From Nocardia arthritidis NBRC 100137 (GTDB lineage: Bacteria; Actinomycetota; Actinomycetes; Mycobacteriales; Mycobacteriaceae), in NCBI RefSeq assembly GCF_001612765.1, contig NZ_BDBB01000015.1, forward strand, positions 1-64,000: a stretch of 64,000 nucleotides of DNA, read 5' to 3'. Under the pieces are notes generated by a model. It made no database searches, was not told where the DNA came from, and saw only the letters and a list, made by a program, of their open reading frames with translations. This document shows positions 42,295 through 50,274 of the stretch, piece by piece (within the stretch, counting starts at the first letter, position 1; each line of letters opens with the position of its first letter). The position numbers and the translations under genes were made by a program.

Positions 42295-42308
42295 GTGTTC
42301 GAGAACAC
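42295..42308. promoter_or_regulatory. Palindrome upstream of the first DUF402 gene
   Basis: GTGTTC-GA-GAACAC is a perfect 6+6 inverted repeat about 75 bases before ATG 42383. It is not an SOS box, because the half-sites are in the reverse order. A regulator site is possible, but no partner is known. Confidence 0.3.
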
Positions 42309-42382
42309 CTTATCGCGAACCGCGCGGTGACCCCGCGCCAGGTGTAACCTGATCTGGTTGTTCGGACGTGAGGACAAGAGCC

Positions 42383-43033
42383 ATGAGCGGTCTGATTCCA
42401 TTGCTCGTTGCCATGCCGGCCGTGACCGGCCTCGCCGGGTACGTCGCCAGAGACATCCGCGCGGTGGTTCCCTCCGTCGGCGGCGCCACACCGGCAGCGC
42501 CACCGGGGCCACTCGACGCGACCGCCCCGGCGCCACACCGGCCCAGGGTGGAATTCTTCAATCTGGCCGAACTCACCAATACCGATGCCAAGGGCTTCGT
42601 CCGCCCGGTCGAGCGTTTCCACGTCGAGCCGTGGGGCCTGTACATGGCACGCCCGGTCGCCGGCCCGGATTCGCACTACCTCGAATCCTGGTTGCTGCCG
42701 GAACTCTCGTTGCGCGCGACGCTGACGCGGACCAACCCGGCACACCATCGCGAACGCGTCTATCGCCTCGACATCGGGGAGTTCACCCGGGTCGGCCCGA
42801 AGCGCTGGAAGGCCGTCGACCACTACCTCGACATCGCTGTGCGCCCGCGCCACACCGCCGAACTCCTCGGGGTCGACGAGCTGCTGGCCTCGCATGCCGC
42901 CGGGCTGGTCGACACGGCACAGGCGCACCGGGCGTTCGAACGGGCCACGGCGGTGCTGGACGGGCTGGCCGCGCACGATCACTGCGTGGAGGAGTGGCTG
43001 GCCACCCACGGCATCACGCTCACCTGGATGTAG
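42383..43033 (+). CDS. DUF402 protein with N-terminal membrane anchor
   Basis: The 216-residue protein is a paralogue of the next gene. Residues 1-33 (SGLIPLLVAMPAVTGLAGYV) form a hydrophobic segment, possibly a signal anchor, followed by an Ala/Pro linker to about residue 55. The DUF402 domain then runs to the end (FVRPVERFHVEPWGLYMAR, KRWKAVDHYLDIAV, LLGVDELLASHAAGLV). DUF402 includes FomD-like nucleotide hydrolases; activity here is unknown. The anchor is not present in the second copy. Confidence 0.8.
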   Translation: MSGLIPLLVAMPAVTGLAGYVARDIRAVVPSVGGATPAAPPGPLDATAPAPHRPRVEFFNLAELTNTDAKGFVRPVERFHVEPWGLYMARPVAGPDSHYLESWLLPELSLRATLTRTNPAHHRERVYRLDIGEFTRVGPKRWKAVDHYLDIAVRPRHTAELLGVDELLASHAAGLVDTAQAHRAFERATAVLDGLAAHDHCVEEWLATHGITLTWM

Positions 43034-43089
43034 CCCGCCGATCACTGCATCGACTCGACGGGTCGAGCGCGACGGTAGATTCTTGATAC

Positions 43090-43614
43090 ATGACGCAGGC
43101 ACCTACCGTCGACGTGCACCGCCCGAAGGTCGAGTACTTCAACATCGCGGATCTGACGAACACGGATCCGAAAGGCTTCGTGCGCCCGGTCGAGAAGTAC
43201 CGCGTCGAGCCGTGGGGCCTGTACATGGCGCGCACGTCGGACCATCCGCAGTTCCACTACATCGAGTCCTGGCTGCTGCCGAAGCTGCACCTGCGCGCGA
43301 CGGTCTTCCACTACCTTCCGGCGCATCGGCGCGACCAGGACTACTACCTCGACGTCGGTGATTTCACGGCGGTCGCCCCGAAGAAGTGGAAGGCCGTCGA
43401 TCACTATCTCGACATCATCGTGCGCTCCTCGCGCGACACCCAGCTGCTCGACGTCGACGAGCTGATCGCCGCGCACGCGGCCGGGCTGATCACGCTCGCC
43501 GACGCCGAGGCCGCCGTGCAGCACGCGACCGCCGCCATCGACGGCATCGCCGCCAACGGCCACACCCTCGAGGGCTGGCTGGAGACCATGGACATCACCT
43601 TGACCTGGCTGTAG
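43090..43614 (+). CDS. DUF402 domain protein
   Basis: The 174-residue cytosolic DUF402 protein has FVRPVEKYRVEPWGLYMAR, KKWKAVDHYLDIIV and LLDVDELIAAHAAGLI, nearly matching its upstream paralogue. In mycobacteria a single DUF402 gene (Rv1632c) sits between coaE and uvrB, as recalled, so this is probably the ancestral copy. It lies 56 bases downstream of the anchored paralogue and is likely co-transcribed with it. Confidence 0.85.
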   Translation: MTQAPTVDVHRPKVEYFNIADLTNTDPKGFVRPVEKYRVEPWGLYMARTSDHPQFHYIESWLLPKLHLRATVFHYLPAHRRDQDYYLDVGDFTAVAPKKWKAVDHYLDIIVRSSRDTQLLDVDELIAAHAAGLITLADAEAAVQHATAAIDGIAANGHTLEGWLETMDITLTWL

Positions 43615-43672
43615 CTCCGGTGCCCGCTCCGCGGTAGGACGCTGCCCGCCCGGCTCGGACACTCGCAGGCGG

Positions 43673-44884
43673 CTAGGACGCCGACGAATCCCGCCAAGCA
43701 AGAGCCCTGGGATAGGCGGCGTCGAACCACGGCTCCTTGACGTCGAGGTAGGCGGCGGTCGCCGCCGCGCCCGTCAACCCCGCCGCCGCGGCTTCGCCCT
43801 CGCGCTTGACGGCGAGATACTCCGCGCGCGCCTCGTCGTCCGCGCGCAGCCAATCCCGCAGCAGCAGCGCGTACTGCTGCCCGGGCGAGCCCTCGGCACG
43901 CACGTGTACGTTCGCCAAACGGCCCGGGTCGGCGTTCTGATGGAAACGTTTGGTCCACAGCGCGGTATCGACGCCCGCGGGGTCCCGCGGTGTCGGCTTG
44001 GGATTGTCCTGGGTGGCCTCCGGCCGCACCGGGAATCCGGCCGCGCCGAGGGCGTCGCGCAAACCGTCGGCGGCATTCATATCGGTAACCGTGATCTGCA
44101 GATCGATCACGTCCTTGGCGGGCAGCCCCGGCACCGAGGTGGACCCGACGTGGTCGATGCGCGACGCGGCGCTGCCGCAGGCCACCCACAGACGGGCGAT
44201 CAGCCGCAGCGCCTGCGCGGGCCAGGCCGGATCGGCCGGCACGAGCCGGATGCCGTCGCGGCGGGCGGGTGTTCCGGCACGCAGGTTCCGTTCGAACGGC
44301 ACCAACCGCTCGGCCCACAGCCTGCGCACCTCGGCCTCGACCTTCCCGGGCGCGCCACTGTTGTCCAGCAACACATCGGCAACGGCTCGGCGCTGTTCAT
44401 CGGTGGCCTGCGCCGAGATACGCGCCCGCGCATCGGCTTCGGCGACGCCACGGAATTCCACGAGGCGGCGAATACGTGTTTCGGCGTCGACGTCGACGAT
44501 GAGCACGAGATTCATCAACGGCGCGAGACCGTTCTCCACCAGAAGCGGAATATCCTGCACGACAATGGCGTCCGCGGGCGCGGCCGCGATCAATTCCGCG
44601 GTGCGCTTTCCCACAAGCGGGTGGGTGATCGAATTCAGTTGCGCGCGCGCCGCGTCGTCACCGAATGCCTTGGCCGCCAGGGCAGGCCGGTCGAGGCTGC
44701 CGTCCGCGGCGAGAATGTCGGCACCGAACGCCTCGACCAGAGCGCCCAGCCCTTCGGTGCCCGGTTCGACCACCTCCCGGGCGATCAGGTCGGAGTCGAT
44801 GACCACCGCGCCCAGGTCGGCGAGTGCCCGAGCCACCGTCGACTTCCCCGCGCCCATGCCTCCGGTGAGGCCGATTCGTAACAT
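43673..44884 (-). CDS. coaE: Dephospho-CoA kinase with C-terminal GrpB (UPF0157) domain
   Basis: The 403-residue fusion carries CoaE in residues 1-200 (P-loop GLTGGMGAGKST, then DADxI-like region VVIDSDLIAREVV and LVVQDIPLLVENG-type loop) and a GrpB/nucleotidyltransferase-like domain in 220-403 (IDHVGSTSVPGLPAKDVIDLQI). CoaE adds the 3'-phosphate to dephospho-CoA in the last step of CoA synthesis. The same fusion is found in mycobacteria (Rv1631). The role of the second domain is not clear; a folding role has been suggested for the mycobacterial protein. Confidence 0.95.
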   Translation of the reverse strand: MLRIGLTGGMGAGKSTVARALADLGAVVIDSDLIAREVVEPGTEGLGALVEAFGADILAADGSLDRPALAAKAFGDDAARAQLNSITHPLVGKRTAELIAAAPADAIVVQDIPLLVENGLAPLMNLVLIVDVDAETRIRRLVEFRGVAEADARARISAQATDEQRRAVADVLLDNSGAPGKVEAEVRRLWAERLVPFERNLRAGTPARRDGIRLVPADPAWPAQALRLIARLWVACGSAASRIDHVGSTSVPGLPAKDVIDLQITVTDMNAADGLRDALGAAGFPVRPEATQDNPKPTPRDPAGVDTALWTKRFHQNADPGRLANVHVRAEGSPGQQYALLLRDWLRADDEARAEYLAVKREGEAAAAGLTGAAATAAYLDVKEPWFDAAYPRALAWRDSSAS

Positions 44885-45203
44885 TCGACCAGTCTCGCAT
44901 CCGGCGCACGCCCGAGCATCCGCCGCCCCGATCCGGCCCCGACGGGTAACGAGCCCGCGGAGACCGCCGGTCCGGTCGATTACCCGATGGGCTCGCGCAT
45001 TCCACCACGGATGGCGCCATTTGCCCGATCCGTGACTGCGCCGAGACCGATTCGCAACAATTCCGGATGTTTACGGTTCGGCCGCGACGACTTTCCGACA
45101 CGCCGAGGCAATTAGTCGGGCAAAATACTCTGCCGCGCAGTTTCGTTCCGCTAATCTTCGCCGTGGCGATCCAGGCCGACACCAGCGAAGCAAAGGAACA
45201 CCA

Positions 45204-45416
45204 TTGGGCACCAGAATCAACCAGACGGGTCGCCACCGCCTGGGCATGGCGGGGCGAGTGCACTGCATTCACATCCCCGCTGTCGCGGCGGCGCTCGCCG
45301 AGCACCGCCGCTCTTGGTTCACCGCGTTCATCAGTCCCGCGCGGCACAGTTTCGCTGCCATGCGGAACCGTCCGGCCGCACCCGCGGTCCGGTGGGTACC
45401 TGCAACCGCAAGCTGA
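45204..45416 (+). CDS. Probable small protein (70 residues)
   Basis: The reading frame starts at TTG 45204 with AAAGGA six bases upstream and stops 12 bases before a strong intrinsic terminator. The product is basic, Ala/Arg-rich (GTRINQTGRHRLGMAGRVHC, RRSWFTAFISPARHSF), and matches no family I know. About four fifths of third positions are G or C, which fits coding sequence here but is not proof. A TAATCT -10-like sequence lies at 45152-45157. The rest of the 1-kb gap around it (44885-45922) shows no other supported gene. Confidence 0.45.
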   Translation: MGTRINQTGRHRLGMAGRVHCIHIPAVAAALAEHRRSWFTAFISPARHSFAAMRNRPAAPAVRWVPATAS

Positions 45417-45428
45417 ACCCGAGTTCGA

Positions 45429-45466
45429 AGTGGCCCAGCCTCTCGCCAAGGCTGGGCCACTGTTTT
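45429..45466 (+). terminator. Intrinsic terminator
   Basis: AGTGGCCCAGCCT (45429-45441) pairs perfectly with AGGCTGGGCCACT (45449-45461) over 13 bases around a 7-base loop and is followed by GTTTT. This is the clearest classical rho-independent terminator in the window. It implies a rightward transcript ending here, and the only candidate on it is the small frame at 45204. Confidence 0.85.
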
Positions 45467-45922
45467 GCGTGCCCGGAGCACGGTCGGGAATGAAGCAGAG
45501 CACCGTCCGACATCACCGTTCGTCGGCCGGCGAAATATCACCGAAGAATTCCCATGACCGAGCGATGAGCACGCGGGGTGCCGCCACGGTGGCCGGACTG
45601 CGCGGGCGCTCGATTCCATTTCGGACGACAATCGCCGCGGGCGAGATAGTTCCCGCACCCCCGGGACGATTTTCTCGCTAATCGCGATACCGCGCGAAAG
45701 ACCGCGAGACAGCCGCATCCCCGTTCGCCATTTCGATGTGCCATGTTTCGCATCCCGCATACGAGCACGCGCTGCCGAGTCGTCGGGGAGCCCGGCATAC
45801 ACCGATGACGGCAAATTTCTGGACACGGCCACCGATCTGAGCTCATTTCCTCACCACTCGGCGGCTGGAAGCCGGGACGCTTCTCCTCCAGTGACCGCCC
45901 GGCGGCGCCCAGACCGACCGGC

Positions 45923-46345
45923 TCAGCCGGTCGTCACACGTCGTAGCAGCCCGTACAACTGCTTGCGCTCCGCCTCGTCGAGCACAGCCAGCGCGGGAAC
46001 ATCGCCGAACACCTCCCGGTCGAGCGTCTTCCGCAGTTCCTCCCCCCGGTCGGTGAGCGTCAACAGGCGCGCACGGCGATCGGACGGGTGAATCTCTTTG
46101 CGCACCAAGCCCAGCGCCTCCAGGCGATCCACCACGCTCGCGGTATTCGACAGGTCGGCACCCAACTGGAGGGACAGATCTTTCGGCGTCAGCGGCGTCG
46201 CCAATCGCCCCAAGGCTCTCGCCTGCGCCGGAGTCACGCCCAAACGTGCTGTGGCGGCAGCGAAATGCGTGCGCACCAAGCCGACCGCACGCTGCAGCAC
46301 GTCGACCAACTCCGCCGTGCTCGGCGTCTCCCGGTGTTCGCTCAC
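45923..46345 (-). CDS. MarR family transcriptional regulator
   Basis: The 140-residue winged-helix regulator has the MarR pattern: TPAQARALGRLATPLTPKDLSLQLGADLSNTASVVDRLEALGLVRKEIHPSDRRARLLTLTDRG. Residues about 35-105 form the DNA-binding region, including the DRRA wing. It is divergent from a DHA2 exporter across about 105 bases with two matching palindromes, and is almost certainly its repressor. Confidence 0.9.
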   Translation of the reverse strand: MSEHRETPSTAELVDVLQRAVGLVRTHFAAATARLGVTPAQARALGRLATPLTPKDLSLQLGADLSNTASVVDRLEALGLVRKEIHPSDRRARLLTLTDRGEELRKTLDREVFGDVPALAVLDEAERKQLYGLLRRVTTG

Positions 46346-46374
46346 TCGCCCAGCCTACCCAGAGCCGAAACAAT

Positions 46375-46437
46375 TGGTGGTTGACCACCAGTATGTGCTG
46401 ATGCCATGATGGCGCAGACATTAGTGGTACACCACCA
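46375..46437. promoter_or_regulatory. Two MarR operator sites
   Basis: TGGTGG-TTGA-CCACCA (46375-46390) is a perfect 6+6 inverted repeat, and TAGTGG-TACA-CCACCA (46422-46437) is a near-identical second site 47 bases on. They lie between the divergent MarR and MFS genes, the standard arrangement for a repressor controlling both. Confidence 0.8.
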
Positions 46438-46450
46438 ATAAGAGGACAGT

Positions 46451-48049
46451 ATGACCGCTCCGACTATCGCGCCGCGCACGATACCGACGGCCAATTCGGC
46501 GTTGACCCTGCTGTGCACGGTCCAGATGATGCTGAACCTCGACGACACCGTGGTGAACGTCGCGCTTCCCACGATCCAGCGCTCGCTCGGCATGTCCGAG
46601 GGCGCGCTGACCTGGGTCGTCAACGCCTACCTCCTGCTGTTCGGGGGTTTCCTCATCCTCGGCGGCCGGTGCGCCGATCTGTTCGGCGGCAGACGCGTCT
46701 TCCTCGTGGGCGTTACCGTCTTCGCGGCCTCGTCCCTGACCACAGGTCTCGCCCAGAACGAGGTCATGCTCGTCGCGAGCCGTGCGGGGCAGGGCATCGG
46801 AGGCGCACTCGCCAGTCCGGCGGCGCTCAGCATCGTCGCGGGGCTGTTCACCGATCCGCGAGCACGCAGTCGCGCCCTGGGTATCTGGGCCGGCCTCGGC
46901 GGCCTGGCCGCCACGCTCGGCGTGATGCTCTCCGGCGTCATCACACAGTACGCGAGCTGGCGCTGGTGCTTCTTGATCAATGTGCCGATCGCGCTGGTCG
47001 CACTGGTCGCGATCCCCCGGCTGGTCACCCCGGAGGCACGCACGACCGGAGGCAGGCCGCGCGTCGACGGGCTCGGCGCGGCCCTGATCACCGGCGCTGT
47101 CGCGGCCTTCGACCTCGGGCTGATCGACAGCGGCCGGACCGCCTGGCCAACGACGGCGTTGCGCCTGGGTGCAGGCCTGCTGCTGTTGATCGCGTTCGTC
47201 GTGCGCGAACGGCGCCACGAATCACCGCTGGTACCCCTGTCGTTCTTCCGGGATCGCGATCGCGCCGTCGCCAATACGGCCAATGTCATGTTCTGCTCGG
47301 CGATCCTGTCGATGCTGTTCTTCCTCACCCTCCATCTGCAGCAGGTCATGCACTACACCCCGGCACGCACCGGCGCGGCGTGGCTGCCGTTCTGCGCGTT
47401 GGTGATCGCGGGCTTCGCGACCTCGACGACCCTGACCCCACGCCTGGGCGTCCGCACGGTACTTACCACCGCCATGGTCGCCTGCGGCCTCGGCATGCTC
47501 GCGCTGTCGCGCCTGTCACCGACCGATGGATACCTGGAGCTACTGCCGGGCATGCTGGCGGCCGGATTCGGCATGGGCTTGGCGTTCGTATCGATCACCA
47601 TCGCCGCTGTCGGCGAAACCCACGAGGACATCACCGGTCTGGCCTCCGGACTGGTGACCACCACCCAACAACTCGGCGGCGCCTTCGGACTGGGGTTGCT
47701 CAGCACCCTCGCGATTCACCGGAGCACCGCGTCGCTGGCGTCGGGGACGCCCGTCGAGGCCGCCCTCACTCAGGGTTTCCGACTCGCGTTCGAAGCCGGC
47801 TCGGCGATTCTCGCCCTGGCGGCGCTGCTCGTCGGAGTCGGCATCACAGCCGGAGCCGGTACCGCCCCGGCGCCGACCCGGTGCTTCCGCGCCCTCGAGA
47901 CGCCGAATGTTCGCCCGAGGGCGGAGAGACCGACGACGAGGCATCCACGGGAAGCCTCGTCGAAGGTGCGCCACCGGCGCGAATCTCGGATCACGCCGCA
48001 GTTGAGTGCAGCTGACGAGGAGGATTCGGCAGACCCAAGGCGGTGTTGA
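46451..48049 (+). CDS. MFS exporter, DHA2 (14-TM) family
   Basis: The 532-residue transporter has 14 likely membrane segments; TM1 contains MMLNLDDTVVNVALPTI, motif A is LGGRCADLFGGRRVFLVG, and a TM5-type motif lies in GLGGLAATLGVMLSGVI, although the usual GPxxGG of motif C is degenerate. It would expel drugs or lipophilic compounds. The last ~50 residues (from about TRCFRALETP) are hydrophilic and Arg-rich, beyond the last helix. The final 59 bases overlap the convergent gene at 47991. Control by the adjacent MarR protein is expected. Confidence 0.88.
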   Translation: MTAPTIAPRTIPTANSALTLLCTVQMMLNLDDTVVNVALPTIQRSLGMSEGALTWVVNAYLLLFGGFLILGGRCADLFGGRRVFLVGVTVFAASSLTTGLAQNEVMLVASRAGQGIGGALASPAALSIVAGLFTDPRARSRALGIWAGLGGLAATLGVMLSGVITQYASWRWCFLINVPIALVALVAIPRLVTPEARTTGGRPRVDGLGAALITGAVAAFDLGLIDSGRTAWPTTALRLGAGLLLLIAFVVRERRHESPLVPLSFFRDRDRAVANTANVMFCSAILSMLFFLTLHLQQVMHYTPARTGAAWLPFCALVIAGFATSTTLTPRLGVRTVLTTAMVACGLGMLALSRLSPTDGYLELLPGMLAAGFGMGLAFVSITIAAVGETHEDITGLASGLVTTTQQLGGAFGLGLLSTLAIHRSTASLASGTPVEAALTQGFRLAFEAGSAILALAALLVGVGITAGAGTAPAPTRCFRALETPNVRPRAERPTTRHPREASSKVRHRRESRITPQLSAADEEDSADPRRC

Positions 48050-48323
48050 GCCGGTAGGCCCCGCCCAGTCCGTGGAAGATCGCCATGCTCAGACCGCCCA
48101 GGCCGATCCCCACAGCGCCGGCCCACGGATGAGTCGGCAGGTCGGCCCAGGACGCGATCATCGCCGTCAGCAGCAGCCCGAGGAATCCGGCCACGGCGTT
48201 GCGGACCGGCGCATTACCCGTCACGTTCGGGAACTCCTCCCCCATCATGCCTTTCACGAAGTGCGGAACGGCGTTCACCCCGAGGATCCCGGCGACCAGC
48301 GACAGGGCGACGGTGGACCACAT
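47991..48323 (-). CDS. Small integral membrane protein
   Basis: The 110-residue protein has three to four hydrophobic segments (STVALSLVAGILGVNAV, VAGFLGLLLTAMIASWA, GAVGIGLGGLSMAIFHG) and a conserved-looking HFVKGMMGEEFP motif after the first. I do not recognise the family. ATG 48323 has GAGGTGG upstream; ATG 48356 would overlap an operator-like site. It is divergent from the TetR gene at 48415 and likely under its control. Its end overlaps the tail of the MFS gene. Confidence 0.72.
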   Translation of the reverse strand: MWSTVALSLVAGILGVNAVPHFVKGMMGEEFPNVTGNAPVRNAVAGFLGLLLTAMIASWADLPTHPWAGAVGIGLGGLSMAIFHGLGGAYRLNTALGLPNPPRQLHSTAA

Positions 48324-48348
48324 CGGAACCACCTCACTTTCCAGTTCA

Positions 48349-48407
48349 GTCAACATTTGTAGACCGAAACCTACCGCCGCGCGACTATTGAGTCAACACA
48401 CGTAGAC
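48349..48407. promoter_or_regulatory. Paired TetR operator candidates
   Basis: GTCAACATTTGTAGAC (48349-48364) and GTCAACACACGTAGAC (48392-48407) are near-identical 16-mers with GTCnAC/GTnGAC dyad symmetry. They lie between the divergent membrane-protein and TetR genes, the second eight bases before the TetR ATG, which suggests autoregulation. Confidence 0.7.
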
Positions 48408-48414
48408 TGAATTC

Positions 48415-49011
48415 ATGGATTCGATCCCCACGCGCGCTCAGCAACGCCGGAACACCGAGAACCGGATCCTGGCGGCGGCTGGCCGGCTGTTCGCGGAGAT
48501 CGGATACGACCGGACGACCATCCGTGCCGTCGCGATGGAGGCGGACACCGATCCCAGCCTGGTGATGCGCTATTTCGGGTCCAAGGAGAATCTGTTCGCG
48601 CGCGTCGCGGTCTTCGCCGACGACCACCCGATCACCGGTACGCCGGAGCAGGTGGCCGAGCTCCTGCTCGACGCGCTCGCTATCAAACTCGCCGACCGGC
48701 CGGTCAACACCCTGGCGGCGATCCGCTCGATGCTCACCGTCCCGGAGGCCGCCGACGAGGTGCGCGCGGCCATGACCGCGCGCCAGCGCGAAGCGGCGGG
48801 GCAGCTCGACGACGACGAGGCGGACCTGCGCGCCGGGTTGCTCGGAGCCCTGACCATCGGTGTGGTGATCGGCCGCCACCTGCTCGAACTCGACGGGCTG
48901 CGCGACGCGCCGCCGCAACGGATCATCGCTTTGCTGCGGAACGCTTTTCACGACATCGCACATGGCCCCACCGAGCCGGAGTCACTCGCGACGGCACCGC
49001 AGGTCCGCTAG
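48415..49011 (+). CDS. TetR family transcriptional regulator
   Basis: The 198-residue protein starts MDSIPTRAQQRRNTENRILAAA and has the TetR HTH at about residues 13-60 (LFAEIGYDRTTIRAVAMEADTDPSLVMRYFGSKENLF). The C-terminal half is helical and of the TetR_C-type found with RMRYFxSK regulators. It is divergent from the small membrane protein at 48323, with two matching operator candidates between them. Confidence 0.88.
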   Translation: MDSIPTRAQQRRNTENRILAAAGRLFAEIGYDRTTIRAVAMEADTDPSLVMRYFGSKENLFARVAVFADDHPITGTPEQVAELLLDALAIKLADRPVNTLAAIRSMLTVPEAADEVRAAMTARQREAAGQLDDDEADLRAGLLGALTIGVVIGRHLLELDGLRDAPPQRIIALLRNAFHDIAHGPTEPESLATAPQVR

Positions 49012-49076
49012 GTCACCGGCTCTCGTGGAGAGCCACTTCGGAGGCTCCGCGGACCCGCCTGCACCCGCGGGTTCAC

Positions 49077-49520
49077 TCAAAGCCCGAGCGAGCGGACCAG
49101 GTCGCGCATTTCGGCGCGGAAAAGCTTTGCCGGGTCCTGGGATTGCGGGCGCAGATGGCCGTACACCTCGAGCGCGATCGGCCCGTGCATGCCGCCCCAC
49201 ATACGCAGCGCGAGGGCGAGTGCATCGGGCGGCAACTCCGGAAAGCCCGAGCGAACATGTGCGGCCAGATCCGCGTCGAAGTCGGACCACACGCAGTCGT
49301 CGACGGCTTGTGTCGCCGCGGCGTGTGGCCACGCGGCGGCCGCGAGGCCGACCAAGCCGGTGCACGCCCGCAATTCGGCCGCGGCGGCCGGCCCGCCCGG
49401 CGGGGGCCGATAGCCGGCGACCGGATCCCCGTAGATGAGCCGGAATTCGGCGGGCCGCTGCACCGCCCACGCGCGCACAGCCTCGGCCCAAGCCATGATG
49501 CGCCCGGCCGGATCCTCCAT
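49077..49520 (-). pseudogene. TetR regulator remnant: C-terminal WHG domain only
   Basis: The remaining 147 codons encode a TetR C-terminal (WHG-type) domain: EAVRAWAVQRPAEFRLIYGDPVAGYRPP, then LAAHVRSGFPELPPDALALALRMWGGMHGPIALEVYGH. The N-terminal DNA-binding helix-turn-helix expected before RIMAWAEAVRAW is absent; upstream of about 49520 the frame runs into antisense of the neighbouring gene. A protein could still start at ATG 49520, but it could not bind DNA as a TetR regulator. Confidence 0.75.
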
Positions 49521-49527
49521 CGCCACG

Positions 49528-50160
49528 GCATCGCGCGCCGCACTGCGGCGGGGGCATCGGGTCACCGCCTTCACGCGTGATGCGGCGCGCTTCCCCGTCC
49601 GACGCGGAGCGGAGACGTGGGCGGTGGCCGACTGGCTGGACGCAGGCAGCATCGCGGACGCCATCGCCGGTCTCGACGTGGTCGTGAGCGCGGTGAACGC
49701 CGGGCACGGCATCGCCGGCACCATCGCCTCGGCCGACAACTTCGTGGTGGGCGCGCGGGCGATGGTCGCCGCGCTCGACCGGCAGCCGCGCGTCCGGCTG
49801 ATCGCCGTGGGCGGGGCGGGCAGCTTGGAGGTCACGCCGGGCACGCAATTGCTGGACACCGGTGCGCAATTCACTCGCACCCTCACCGAAGTCCTCGACG
49901 TCCCCGCGGAGTACGCCCAGGTGGTGCGCGCGTTACGCGACGCCTTGAACATCTACCGGCTGTCCAACCGCAAGTGGACCTACCTGAGCCCCTCCTCGGG
50001 GCGAATCAATCCCGGCGAGCGCACAGGCCGCTTCCGGATCGGCGGTGATCAGCTTTTGGTCGGAGGCCCGGACATCTCAGCCGAAGACGTGGCCGTCGCG
50101 ATCCTCGATGAAGCCGAACTGCCGCGTTTCGTGCAGCGCCGCTTCACCGTCGGCTACTGA
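49528..50160 (+). pseudogene. NAD(P)H-binding (NmrA/SDR-like) reductase lacking its N-terminus
   Basis: The frame encodes the bulk of an atypical SDR of the BLVRB/NmrA type: ALRRGHRVTAFTRDAARF, DVVVSAVNAGHGIAGTI, RLIAVGGAGSLEVTPG, IYRLSNRKWTYLSPSSGRINPGERTGRFRIG and ISAEDVAVAILDE. The first strand and the GATGxxG nucleotide-binding loop that should precede ALRRGHRV are missing. The frame stays open back to 49435, but that part is antisense to the TetR remnant. The missing loop makes NAD(P) binding unlikely. Confidence 0.72.
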
Positions 50161-50274
50161 GCGGACGGGTCGTACACGCCGTTTCTGTCGGACCCCTGCG
50201 GCACAATAGACAGTGTCGGACGTCGATCTGGTTGCCACGCAATGTAATCCGCAACCCGAGAGATAGAGGTCCCC

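Noticed and set aside
42295..42308. LexA/SOS box near uvrB and the DUF402 genes
   Set aside because: The dyad has half-sites in the order GTTC..GAAC, opposite to the actinobacterial GAAC-N4-GTTC SOS box.
45269..45832. A 187-codon frame on the minus strand in the gap after coaE
   Set aside because: It crosses the strong terminator at 45429-45466, lacks family features and shows shadow-like Arg/Ser composition.
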